Source of the DNA: Karalla daura
Taxonomy: Eukaryota; Chordata; Actinopteri; Chaetodontiformes; Leiognathidae
Direction of reading: 5' to 3'
Length of the DNA stretch: 64,000 bases
Assembly (NCBI GenBank): GCA_029224185.1
Contig: CM055189.1
Coordinates: 24,085,070-24,149,069 of the forward strand
Position numbers and translations under genes: made by a program. Below are positions 14,040 through 26,479 of the stretch, one piece after another. How positions within the stretch are numbered: position 1 is the stretch's first letter; every line of letters starts with the position of its first letter. Below the pieces are notes generated by a model that saw only the letters and a program-made list of their open reading frames with translations, made no database searches and was not told where the DNA came from.

Positions 14040-14420
14040 GTAAGTGTTTGTGCACTGGTGTGTCAGTGTGTGCGTGTGTGGGTTTTTTTTTTCGGATAAC
14101 TTTGGCTCTCTGGACCTTGCAGGCATGGCAGAGCCGGTGTTTCACGTCAACATCAAGGAGCCATGGGTGTGTTCGACATGCAAATGAAGGCAGATCAGTG
14201 AGGGCAGCCTCCGCCTGAGCGCGGTCCCCGCAGCATCGCCGCTTCACGAGCTGACAGTGTCTGTCAGGCCGGGTGACCCCGCTCGCCGGGACGTATCAGA
14301 CGGATCCATGTGTAGGCATTGACGCGGCTCTCTCAATTTTCAGCATCTCCATTTTCTCCGGGCGTTCACCGGGTCCGTCTGAAAGGGGGCCACGCCGCAC
14401 AAAGGCAATGAGGCTTAATT
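14040..14420. other. CpG-rich patch with a perfect octamer
   Basis: A local rise in GC and CpG at about 14205-14400, well above the surrounding AT-rich DNA, follows a perfect ATGCAAAT octamer at 14178-14185. It may be a small CpG island or enhancer. No coding frame fits. Confidence 0.35.
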
Positions 14421-17400
14421 AAGACACTTTAGCGAGCGATCACAGTGGGCAGATGGCTTTCTGTAGTGGATCCAAGCTCAACCACGGGACGCTGCAGAGT
14501 TGAAAAGAAGTGCCAAAGGGGGCACTGCGAGTGGGCTTCCCTCCTCACCAGCCAAACGGGTGGTGTGGGCCGGGGGGACGGATGGAAATAGAAGACGTGA
14601 GGGTGGTAGGGGTGAGGAGTGAAAAGGAGACCACCTTGCTTCCTTTTATTAGGAGAAAAAATGACTCTTAAGGGGTGGTGTGTTCAGGATTGATGGTAGT
14701 TATTGCAGAGGTTGGAAGCAAAAAAAAAAAAAAAGTCCAGGACATTGAGAAGGACATTTTTTTAGTTTAGTTTTTTTTGTCTAAACTTATGAACTTGGAG
14801 TTGATGGTGCTGTAGTACATGTCGACAGGGTCAGCACTCACAAAGACTGTCGACTCTCTCTCTCTCTCTCTGCCTTCCTCTCTGCCTCTCTCTGCCCAGT
14901 AAGACAGCATGGCGTGTCTCATTTCTAGCTCAGTGTTTGTCAATCCTCAGCTGGCCCGGCTCCAGCAGCAGACAGATCAGAGGATTATGTAAGCTGGAGG
15001 GGCCTTGAGCTAAGTGTGCTGAGAATTACTCAGAGGTGTGATTTGACAATCTACGTGCCAAACCATCGCCCAGCCCTCTATACATGCAATAGATGTTAGT
15101 GATCACATATCTAGAGGGGCAGAGCGAGTAGAGAGAAGGCAAACCAATATTTTTCGCTGTTTACTCTCTGTGCTCCTCTTCTTCTTTTTCTTCTCCTGTG
15201 TTGCTGTTGCGTTTATGGGAGCTGAAGGGAGGCGGGATGAATGGAAGACGGATAGAAACAGGTAAAAAGTGGTGATTCATCTTCAAGGAAACTGAGCTGA
15301 GGGTGTAAAGATGTGTTTTTTTTGTTTGTTTGTTGTTTTTCCTTAATGTTACACTTGCACAGAAAAAAAAGCGTAGATTGCCAGTAGCTATTCTTCACAC
15401 TATGCTGGTAAAATAAGACTAAATTGTCAGTGCAAGGATAAAACTGGTAAATCAAAGTCTGCTCTGAAAATATAGAAAATGAGATATGAATAAGTTTTAT
15501 GCGACACACAGTACTTTATCATTTAAACCATGATATTGTTGCTCTATTTCTTTTATATTCACATTTCAATTTATGATAACTAATTTGAGGAGGTTTGACT
15601 GTCCATGTATTCACAAACACATTTGATATTTGAAAAATGAAAACATGCATAAAAATTCACCTTCACCAAGATGCTGCATCGGAGGGGAGGCAAGATGGCA
15701 GAGGCAGCTGAAACAGACAGCATCAGATAGTTGCATGAACAGTTTAGTGTTAGGAAAAATTACCAGAAGAGAAGAGAATATACAGAAGAGACTAAAGGTT
15801 AAAGATCAGTGGAAGTTCCTTCCACAGTGTAGATGTCTGGTAGCTCAGTCTTTAAGCAGCATTAGTCTTTAAATGGTTGTAATGTATTTGCATTTAAATC
15901 AGGTTTTTTTTAACCATTTTCTCTGTTTTATGGCACATTGATTTCAACTTACTGCTGATGTTTCATTAGTCAAGCCCAAGGGTTGTGGTTACTGCACCAG
16001 CTATAGTTTTGGCATCTTTGTGATGAAGATTTTGGTGTTTTTTTCCCATCTGAGCAGGTTTTTTTTTTCTCTCCCAAGAATAAAGGGAGGGAAACTCTGT
16101 TTAAGTACAGAGTGGGCCTGATTGCCTTCAACTGCAGCTGGTATGCCGCATAGTTGCTCGTCTTTGTGCTAGACCTACCAGTGCTATTTTCTCGTGCCTT
16201 TCTGTATTTTTTTTTTCTTCATGTTCCTGGGTTTTTCGCCTCGTGCCTCCTGTGTTCCCTGTGTTTTCCTGTGTTCCTTGTTTCTCCATTTTTGGACTTA
16301 CATTTTTGTTCCTCTGCTCTTGCGGACTGCCTACCGAAGCTGAATGAATAAACCACAGTTGTGTGTGTTCCACTGAAGAGTCATGTGTTTGGATCCTTTC
16401 CAAACCTATACTTCTATAGCATATGTGTTACAGTAGAAAATAACTACTTTTATATGCTAAGCACGTTATGGACCTCACCTCAGGCTCCTGGAGAAAGTAA
16501 TGAGCTTTTATTTCAGTGTTTTATGCTTTAATCAGAAAACGGGAATGACATTTTTGTCTTCTGTGAATAGCCATATCAGATATATCAATCACTTATTTTT
16601 AAACTGAAAGCTTCTGGTTGAAGCAGTGTTATTGTGGAGTAAATCTCGTGCTTATTTCAGATTTTGCCTCTCAGGCCTCTGTGATCATGCATGTTTTCCA
16701 CTTTGTGGCTGTGAGTGAGAGGCCAGTCCCTAACTATGTCCAAACAAACACCGCGCAGCACATATGCATATATGTATGTCGCACACCATGTGGATCCCGT
16801 GTGAACGTTGTAGCTTGAAGCTCTCCCTTGAAGCCTCTGTGGTGACAGCCCCCTGAGCTGTGGATGAATGGATGAACATGGGCATGGGCAGCTCTGCCAG
16901 CGTGGTGCCCGCTCCTTTGAAAGCACTAAGGTAAACGTATGCAGCGTGCTATTTTCATCCCTCCGTGGCTGTCAACCTAAATCTGCTTCTCTGACTGGTC
17001 ATTTTTATCACTTGCCAAAACTGCCAACTGGTGATAAACTTTTAAGTTAGTTTTTAAATTTCATTTCCCAGGAGTCAACCCGAGCAGGAGTCAGCCAGAA
17101 TTTGCAATGAATTGCCCAGGGGCAAAAATGTTTTGTTTTTTCCCCCCCTGCACCCACTCACACAAGAAAGAAACAAATAAACTGGGGAGAAAAAAAAAGA
17201 AAGAACAGGGGAAGAATCGCACAGAGACAGCAAGGCGAGCCTAAAGACATCCACACACACACACACACATACACACATAGACACATACATACGCTGCACA
17301 TGTTATAGTTCTCTTACACAGAAAAATAGATAATGCTATCTATCTATTTATCTGTCTGTCTGTGTGAGTGTGTCTGTCTGTGCAGGAAGAGTCAGGCAGC

Positions 17401-17644
17401 TGTAATGGCGAGGCAGCACTTGTTAGAGAGGTAATATCAGGGTATAAATAAATCCTCTGTATCACAGATGGGGGAAAGAAAGAGAGTGAGCATAAAGAGA
17501 GCCATCCATCAGTCTCCCGGGGGAGCGGGACAAATTAAAGCCCATAAAAGGGCCTCATTACTGGGGGCAGCTCTCCTGTCTCAGCCTCCCTCATCCTTCC
17601 ACATCACCTCTCCAGCTCTCCCATTCTCTCTCTTTCTCCCTCTC

Positions 17645-17645
<1 letters not shown>
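14421..17645. other. intergenic, no gene recognised
   Basis: Contains A14 near 14720-14733, (CT)n near 14853-14890, several T-runs, an octamer ATTTGCAT at 15886-15893, (CA)n at about 17250-17285, and a short GTCT repeat at 17350-17362. The frame at 16128-16403 (-) is low-complexity. Confidence 0.5.
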
Positions 17646-17740
<95 letters not shown>

Positions 17741-17760
17741 GCACGCACACCCGCACACAC
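17646..17760. repeat. compound (CT)n(CA)n microsatellite
   Basis: Near-pure (CT)34 at about 17651-17718 passes directly into (CA)11 to 17740, then a CACG/CACC-rich tail. Frames reading SLSLSL/HTHTHT are artefacts. Confidence 0.95.
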
Positions 17761-19275
17761 AAAACACCATAACCACCACTATCAGGGGGAAATTATACAC
17801 ATAAAACACTAAGGAATCCAGTGCTGCTGCTAATATGTCCATATGACAATGTCCACGGGCACTCACTGATTCATTCCACACCATTGTGGCAAGCATGCAC
17901 ACACTCACTCACATGTTCACGTACACACACACACACACAGGCACACACAGACAGTCTTTGCATATTGTATTTTAATTGATTGTTATAGCAGGTGATGAAA
18001 CCACTTTATGATTGTTTTTGTGCTTGGTTAGAGCACCTTTTGATCATTCGGACATACAAGCCCTTATACATTTGCATTTTAATTATTTTTACTTAGTGCT
18101 GTAAAAAGGTGCAAAACACGGAGCACTTGAATGTTAATACCGACAAGAAGACTTAATGAAAGGGTAATTTTCACATATATTTCACTTGTATAACGTCTCA
18201 TTTAGGACTGAGCCCGGTCGGCCAGCTCATAACATTGCTGCTGCTGCTGCTGCTGCCACGTGAGACTCTTGTGATATGGTAGACAATTTATGGTAGGTTA
18301 ATTTCTTAGCAGGTCTTAAAACCTCACAAACTCAGACCATTTCAACATTACCCCATATTGAGCTTTGAGCAGCACACAGGTGAGAGACAAAGTTTGTCAC
18401 CACTAATACCATTTGCTGATTCCATAAGCTCAAACATGAAGATGTGCAGTTTTTCTTTTTTTATAATTATTGCACATTAATTAAGCTGCTCCAGCTGTCT
18501 TATTTAACTTCAACAGTCAGTACAGGCAGTGCTTGTTGCCCCCTGCTCCACATGGTGTCTTTATGTAAGTTGCCAGTAGCTTTGGAGAGACAATGCATGG
18601 AACAGAATGAGCACATTTTTATCCACTCCCACTTTCCCTAACAAAGCTGGCAAAGCAAACATAGAAAGTATATAAGTGTGGCAACCGTCCTGAGGAATAG
18701 TAGAAACATATGGCAGCACGTAAACACAGGCAGGAGGAGCAGGGTGAAGAAGAGGGGAGCGACCTGTAATGAGAGCAATAAGCAGGGAGTCTGGGGGAGA
18801 CGGCTGTAGGACTCTCACAACAAGCACAGCCCCACCAGCTTCTCCACCAGCAACCACCAGTCCCCTGGTTTCTCCCTCGCAAATTAGCCTACAGACTAAG
18901 TAGCGAGTTCTGTGCGCCTTCTTTTTATTTCATTATAGGCCGCGTGTAAATAAAAGAAATTCGCCATCAATACGGGAGAAAGTATCTACTGAATCCCATG
19001 AAATCTCTGACATGAATTATTGACAGTCTAATGGGACTAAGGGAGTGATGCTGGAGTTGAAGCCTGAGAGCAACCATGGCGAGGAGAAGCTTTAATATCA
19101 TGTCTATTTCTGTGGCTGAGTGACGTGGAACGACCCCCACTCCCAACTCCAACCAGCCTCCACACACCCCCATTACCAGTCCGCATGTTCTCACCACCGG
19201 CACCACCTCATCCAGGGTGCAACCCCATCCCTGAGCATCCACAGCATCACCCCAGGTGGGGTTAACAAGCTGCCC
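17761..19275. other. intergenic with (CTG)7 and an octamer
   Basis: Holds (CA)n at 17921-17940, an octamer ATTTGCAT at 18070-18077 followed by TTTAATTA, and a (CTG)7 triplet run at about 18236-18256. No coding signal. Confidence 0.5.
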
Positions 19276-19304
19276 GGGGGGAGGGGGGGGGGGGGGGGGG
19301 GGGG
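19276..19304 (+). repeat. poly-G tract
   Basis: G6, A, then an uninterrupted run of about 21 G. It could form G-quadruplexes on the + strand. Homopolymer length is unreliable in most sequencing. Confidence 0.9.
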
Positions 19305-21219
19305 CGGGTTAGCAGGGGCAGAATTCACTGATGAGCAAAACCCAGCGCTTGTTTACCAGGAGAAACCTTGTCAAATTACACTTTGACATCTCACATTAGG
19401 GCTGCGTGAAATGAGACGGGTTGATGGGATCTAAATCAGAGAAAGCTAGATGAGATGGTACAGCTCTTGAGGGGATTCATTCCAGCATTCACCCGCGGAG
19501 ACGCTAGAAAGAGGCCTGTGTAACATCTCACTTTATTTTCCTCAACGCAATGCAAGGCCCCACTTTCTACTTTTGTCTTTCAGCTCAAATTCACACACAA
19601 ACTGCATACTCAATGATTATTTGCATTAAATTATTAATATGCCAATGGTAACTGTGCTGGGCTTTGGAGTCGGTGCAACCAGCGCACATTCTTTCAAGAT
19701 GAACATGGCAAGAAGGAACTTCAGAGCTGGTAGCCCTCATTTAAATCAAGTGAGAAGAGAAGACACTATTGATTCCATGCTCTCTCTCCCACACATTGGT
19801 TTGGCTTGCCTTCCAAAAACATTATTTTTTTGCAAGGGGGAGTCCCCATAGAGCTCAAAACAAAGAGGACAGACTTGTTTGAGGGTAATACTCTTGTGCA
19901 CAGCGTGAGGCGCGCACTAACAAGAAGGAGCAGGCTGGAAAAAAAAAAAAAACATGTTGCAAACTTCATCCATAGTTGCGAAGCTTCTACCTATGTGGCC
20001 GCACAGTCAGGGACAGACGTGGAGACGTGAGTGACAGGACGGCCACATTCTAATATCCGCCGCACAATGATATCAGACAAAGCGCACAGCAACATTGCAC
20101 TGATGTGGATCCCGACTCCAGGTGATAATGAAAGGAAACCTCCACCCATCAACATGGCGGTGCGCCTGTGATTTAACCCTTTCAGGATCGCAGACTTTTC
20201 AAAAAAACAATCCACGTCCCTGTCTCCCTCACTATACCAATAATGCGAGCAGCCAAGTTTGAAGGTGTGGTGTGCGACAAAGCAGCGACTCGATCAGCGG
20301 GAAGGAAAAAGACAAACTCTGGAGTCTAATTGATGGCGCTGCTGTGACTGCTGCCCTTCAGAGAACAAGAGCTTATTATTCGCCCGTTGATGATTTGACA
20401 CAGTTTGATCTGCGCACACCCAATTGCAGGGCTTCTGCATCGGGGCTTTGTTTACGGAGTGACTGATCAAAGCACCCCCGCACGTCTCTGTGTTTGTTTC
20501 ATGTACACAGAGGGACAGTTTGGCTTTTATTGCCGTAGTGTGAAAATTGTAATTTTTGAGTCCATTTGATAAACACTGAATACATTCACACAACACCTAG
20601 ATCTGTGAGAGGCCTGAGCTTGACTTGCCGCTCTGTGCGGTGCGTACAGAAAAAAACGTACAAAGATCACAGACGACGTGCACCTCGGATCCAGGTATGT
20701 TTGAGATGGCAAAATCTACACGTGGAGTCATCAAGTTTGGGTCAAGAGAGAAACGCAGGGGACACGCAAGAACACAGACACACTCACTGGCATGTGTGCG
20801 TAGGTTCAGGTCAGAGTTGCTGATCACACCATACTTATCAAATAAATCAATAATGCCTGTAAAACTAGACAATTGACACAGGCAGTGTGAGGATTAAAAC
20901 ACTCCTATTAGAGGAGAAGGCTGCAGCTATTTATGTTTTTTCCAACACAATATATATCAGTCAGAAACAAACTGAAGATAAATAAACCTTGACCGACGCT
21001 CTGTGGCTCTTTAACCTAAAATCTCATTTGTTCAGTACCGGGATCATAAATCTTTGACAACAGGTCGTAAATACACGCTCTCATTTTTTTTTTTCTTACA
21101 CAAGTTTGAATCATTTCCTGAAGCCGATTCTTGATTTCTTCCTTTATTGCTCAGACAGGAGTAAACAGTGCATTTGTTGTGGGCTATTTCCAGCCCTGGA
21201 CTTGCTGCCGTGGTGAGTA
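19305..21219. other. intergenic, no gene recognised
   Basis: Includes the composite ATTTGCAT then AAATTATTAAT (19619-19637), an octamer fused to an AT-rich homeodomain-like site, and A13 near 19940-19952. CpG content rises gradually from about 20000. No recognisable gene. Confidence 0.5.
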
Positions 21220-21650
21220 TTAACGACAGCGGGACGGCGCCTGTGACATGAAGTCAGAGTGAGTAACAGCGGCCGCGTTAACTGTAATGAAGCGCCGCTG
21301 CAGCACCGCGCTTTTTAGCTTCTGTCTGAACACCGCGTGTCTGCTGCCGCATGAATACTGCATGTATGGGATGTTTAAAACACATACGGTTTTGCCGAGG
21401 ATCACAACCTACGGCTGCTACCTGCTGGCAGGACTTTGGGGAGCTGCGGTGGCACGATTTGTACAAGCAGCGCTTCATAAAGCATTTAGCAGTCAACATT
21501 TGTGTGAACCGCGTTTTCGCCGGGAGAATAGGGCTGACTGACGTGGGGGAACGGTTCGAGGATGACGAGGGAACAGGGGGTAAAAGAGCCCGATGCAGCA
21601 GCTGGCGGCTGGCACCGCTGTGTCTGCACACAGGCAGGTTAGCTGGGAGC
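21220..21650. promoter_or_regulatory. CpG-island-like segment, 42 kb upstream of pou4f2
   Basis: By eye about 30 CpGs in about 420 bp of roughly 52% GC, close to the number expected without depletion, in a genome whose other DNA here is CpG-poor. Overlapping open frames on both strands (185 and 196 codons) follow from few stop codons in GC-richer DNA and show no domain. It could be a promoter of an unannotated transcript or a developmental CpG island. Confidence 0.35.
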
Positions 21651-23190
21651 ATGGATTCATACATACGGATTTTCTGGGATGGACTCGTGTCTGTATGTGT
21701 GTGTGTGTATGTGTGTGTGAGAGAGAGAGTGTGTGCGACCCGGTCCAGGTCATTAGAGGTAGCTTGCTGTGCCCTGATTTGTGCACTCACAGTATGTGAA
21801 CACAGCAAGGGATCGATTAGTACTTTGTGTGGCATTTCACACAGGTCTCATCTCTTTACCTTCATTTCCTACTGCCACTGGATCAAATCTACACTATATG
21901 GCGAGCGTGAGAGTGTGTGTGTGTACGCGATGTGTGTGTGACCTTTTTATGTTAGACTGGTGCTAAGGGCACCTAGTGGATATTCCGTCAAAAACTGCTG
22001 TGGCGTTGTCCCAAACGAGGCAGACATCGAGGTTGTCTTGCAGAGTGTGGAAGAACAAATAATCTTTGTGCCTGGCTGCTACACAGAGTGAGATGATGAT
22101 CTTCACACAGCTTTAAGTACACAGTGGAGAAGATAAAGGTGTGTTGTTGTTTTGGTGTTGCTGCCTGTGGCTACAAGGCTTAAAACACTGTGAAAACACT
22201 TTAATAGTTTTCTCTCAGCAGGTCTTCCAAAACACATTTAACTGTAGTTTCTCTGCACTCTGCACTAAATCCTCCTTGACAGGAGAAGTACACGGGAGTA
22301 AGGATTCTTAGTACAGCACAGGTATGATGTTGTCGAAAGGTTTTACATTTTATAGAGGTCGTTACTCAGTTTATCGGAATTCTGACTATTTCTGGAACTT
22401 TCCAGATGGAATGTTCATATAACCAATCTACTTCCCAAAACTGGGGTTGTTTTCAGCCACTTTACACTTGAAGAAAGTGCAACCTAGCAAATCTCCTCTT
22501 TACCCATATGCAATTACTATCTCATAGAAACAAAATAAAACCTGCTCCCATTGAGATTACACCCATACAGTAAGTGTGGCGGGTCAAACATTTTTCCCCA
22601 TGTCTCCTAGTCTTCCTGTGAACTCATTCTGGAGGGAAATGTGAATGTAAGACAGGACTTCACACAGCGCACTCACTCTGCCCACACCCCACCAGCTGGA
22701 GATCTACAGTCTGATTCGTTAGGTTACGTATGCAGAGTAGACGGCTCAGCGTCTGATAAGGTGTAACACATGACACAAGCATGAAGACGCTGATGATGTG
22801 GAGCGCCGAACAGTGAGGTGGACACTTCAGAGGGCGACAGCAAGCCGAGTGTCTGCTCAATTAACATTTGCTGGTCTGTTTACACACATGTGCACACATG
22901 CACATGCAATCACACGCACATGCACACACGCACGCACCCAAAGTGAGTGACCGTTAGCGCGGCAAGGTGCTCAGGAGGCTGCTGGAAGCACAGAGGGTGG
23001 AAAGCTGAAATCAGCAGCATCACATGCACAAAAAGAAAATCTGGCTGAAACTACACAAGAAACAGAACATGTCTTTTAATGAAGCAACCGTGGTCCTCGG
23101 TCATAATTTTCAAAGAAGCAGCCAAGATTAAAGTCAAAGGAGCCTCCCAATGGCTTCAAGTCTGCACTGCTTTGAAAAATACCCCCAGTG
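21651..23190. other. intergenic with TG/GA and CA tracts
   Basis: Short (TG)n(GA)n at 21693-21731, (TG)n at 21914-21939 and imperfect CA-rich sequence at 22881-22938. No coding signal. Confidence 0.5.
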
Positions 23191-23500
23191 TACAAAGCAC
23201 CCCCCCAACACCCCCCCACCCCCACTCCCCTCCACACACCACCACCTCCTCCTCCTCCCCCTACCCTCGCCCACCCCGTCTTTCTCTCCTCCACACTCTT
23301 CTTGCTCTGTGTTTCTCTTTCTTTTCTCCCCCTTTTTTTTCCTCAAATAACTGGAGCTGCACTTTAGCCACCAATTCTCGCCCCTGATCCCATCATTAAA
23401 AAGGCTCAGGCAGAACAAGGGCTTCTTTAACGTGCGCGCGTCGTGTGCGTGCGTGTGTGCACGCGTGCACCTTGTGTGTGTGTGTGTGTGTGTGTGGAAG
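23191..23500. repeat. C-rich polypyrimidine stretch and (TG)12
   Basis: C-runs separated by A or T at 23199-23275 (C7, C7, C5), then a CT-rich strand to 23340, a CGCG/TGCG-rich stretch at 23434-23470 and (TG)12 at 23473-23496. The C-rich part could form i-motif or G-quadruplex structures. Confidence 0.8.
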
Positions 23501-26435
23501 AGCGGCAGAGAGAGACAGACAGAGACAGGCTGACAGACCTGGGCCTGCCAAGCGATGTGGCGCTCACTCTTTAAGTGCAACAGACACCTCCTCTCCGACT
23601 ACAGAACTAACACTATGCCACGCGCACGCACAATAGGATGAATAATTGATCGGCCTGGGGCTTCACGTGTTAAGAACAGAGGAGGCGTGCCAGTAGCGTT
23701 TTCACTTCAAATTTGTATTGTCTTTAGTCTCCGCCAGCCATCTACATTTCTAACACCTGCCTCAGTCAGATGTGCGCTGGTGCACTAGCCCCGGAACTAT
23801 CTTTCATCTCGCGCACACTGTTACTGGAAGAAGAGGAAAAAACACACACTTTCAAGAGATCATTATCTAGTAGGGAAACCAGGACACAAGTTCGATAGCT
23901 TCCCTCACTTCCTCCCGCCTCCACCGTCAGCAACCTTTGTTAGATCATCTCAACACCTGCAACGTTTTTCAAAACAGAATAGACGCCTCGCGCTTGCAAA
24001 GGTTTCGCGTCTTAACTGTATGAAATGTGCAGATATATTTCTGGGTCTAAACATCAGGTGTTAAATGTACCAGTACGCGTAAAAATAACCCCCCTCTGGA
24101 AAATAAACATGCCACAAAAAAAAGTCCATAATGACCCAAATTTCTTGGCTTTTGGAACAGCGTTCAGTTGAGAGATGACACGGAGAGTCTAAATTATTTT
24201 ACTCTATCTTCATTGAGGGGGAAAAGGAGATCCTGAATGTGTTAGCAGCTGTATTGCACTTCACTGGCTCTCAAACCCAGGGCCCCAGATACAGCCCCTG
24301 GTCAGATCCTGTATGTGCTCACATGGCTCTGTAGGTCACTTAAGCACCACATTGATATAAGGGTGAGTAGTTGAATGGCTCATACACAGGTCTCCACCCA
24401 GCAGAGTGAATGTAACATACACCTTACTGGTATCTTTTCCTGAACCAAACCAGGAGGTTACTGGTTGCTGAACTGGTTGTCTGAAGCCACTGCATACTTA
24501 ACCACACCTATTCATCGATGTGCTCACCAAGCTCAAAACGTATTCATTTTTATAATTGCTAACTTGTCCATGGAGTACTTGGATGCTAGATATGTAGGGC
24601 ATCACAGCTTGAAATTGTGTGTCACTGATCGAGCTGATGTATTTGATTTGTTTACCGTGAACACAGGAATAGTTGATATTTAGTAGTGGACTAGTTAACC
24701 TCTATCATGTGCAAATTTAGATTGACCATTATACATAATCTCTTTCTCAGTGGTAGCACAGGCAAGATATTTTTTGGAGTAATTGGAGTGACTCAAAAGT
24801 TTATTTTGCAAGTTCATTTTTTATTAAACTTCTGAACGATAAATAATTATAGTGAAATAATAGGATAGAAGTTAATTTAATTTGCTAAAGTGTTAAAAAC
24901 TTTCAGAGTTTTTGTATTTTTCTCTGGTGGGACGCAGTGACAGACTGAGGACTGATGTCGACTCTCCACTCTGAGGTGAACGAGAGCATCTCCGAAGATG
25001 TCAAGCCATTCCATTAACCTTAAGAAGCATTGAGGAACATGAAGTTCTTTCTGGAAGTGTCGAACAAGTTTCGATCACTGCCTTGACTTTCCTGCCAAGC
25101 TGTTCATAACTATGTAATGTCTTCATGCATTATAAAGACCTGGCCATGGCTGAAAACAGCGCAGTCAAAAACAACAAGTGATCAAAGATCCTGAAGTTGA
25201 CTGAAGAGGCACTGAGATGGCTTGACCTTAAACATATTTGGACTCCCCGTGGACGGCAGAGCCGCCTCCCTCCTTAGTAAACAGTCCTGTAATATTAAAC
25301 ACAGAGGACGTCAAAGGGCTCTTATGTTTGCTCCTCTCTGCTGTGGATTGGGATGTTTTGCCCAGGGTCGGCGTCCCACCATTATGACATCACTCAGGAC
25401 CCGAGCAGGAGACTATCAAAGGCGGTGCAGCCGTGTATCGTATTCATCAATGGAAAATATTCATATGCATATACACCCTTGCCACCCTTGAAGGGGAAGC
25501 ATTTCCTTTTTAAAGGCAGCAATCCACTGGCAACACATGAAAAGTTACAAAACATCAAATAAGGCGCTGGGAAAAGAAAATTAAAAATACAAAAACGCTG
25601 GGGTGAAAAGGAAGAAGTGTTAAAAGGAGGAAATTCTTTAAAAGAGTAATGATTGAGCAGCAGCTGATTAATCAGTGATGGCGTTCTCGGGTAACTGTCC
25701 TACATTACTTTTGATTTAACGTGCTGGGCGATCAATAGAAAGAGCTCGGGGTGGTATTTCTAATTAAGGTAATTCATGGTCAGGCTGATATGGCTAAATT
25801 ACAAATTGCTTCACACATGTAGATACACATCATGTGCAACCCTCATCAATTAGGCTGAGCTTGCCTGTTAAATGTTTTCAGTGTCAGGAACAGGAACGGT
25901 TCTGGGCTGGACTGCAGTCTCACTGTTATCTGGTTTATCCAGAGCTCTTGGCCAGGTTGTCTTTACTGTTAAACCATCAACCGAGACCTGGATGACGTAA
26001 GTGCTGCTCTGATGGAACCAGACCACATTTGTCTATACATATATTTTTACGACACATCGATACACCTTCTCAGGAGTCTTTCCAGAGCCTATAGCATTAA
26101 TGCTCAGGGTTTTTGAATGATTATTGAAAGTAATTGAGTGCATTAAACCAAGTAGTGTTCCTAAGTACAACTTGAAGGTTTTTTCATCCCATCCGGCTTC
26201 ACCTACTTCACCACATCTCCGAGGGAAATATTGTACATTTTATGCCCCTGCCATGTCTGGCAGCAATAAGTGGTGCTTTCTTTTTGGCCACAAAATTTTC
26301 CATTTCTTCCATCAGTGGTTTTAGCTGATCAAAATCATGTTGATTTTTGGGTGATTGTCTGATTAATCTGGGGTTATCAGTTTATGAGTTATCAGTTATA
26401 TGAGAAAAATAAACCACATATGTCTATATATGTAT

Positions 26436-26444
<9 letters not shown>
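23501..26444. other. intergenic, no gene recognised
   Basis: Contains ATTCATATGCAT at 25459-25470, one mismatch from the POU dimer motif ATGCATATGCAT, and an AT-rich block at 25640-25860 with a CAGCTGATTAATCAG stretch (E-box next to a homeodomain site) that looks enhancer-like. No coding signal. Confidence 0.45.

Positions 26445-26478
<34 letters not shown>
26445..26478. repeat. (TA)17 microsatellite
   Basis: Pure alternating TA, preceded by TATG/TGTA sequence from 26421 and followed by CATATATAT. Confidence 0.95.

Positions 26479-26479
<1 letters not shown>

Noticed and set aside
21278..21941. Overlapping 185-residue (-) and 196-residue (+) open frames
   Set aside because: They overlap antisense in CpG-rich DNA, run into (TG)n/(GA)n, and show no domain or signal. 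Few stop codons in GC-richer DNA explain them.
21969..21982. Second possible CTCF site (CCACTAGGTGCCCT on minus)
   Set aside because: It breaks the GGC core of the consensus (GTGCC instead of GTGGC), so it is not supported.
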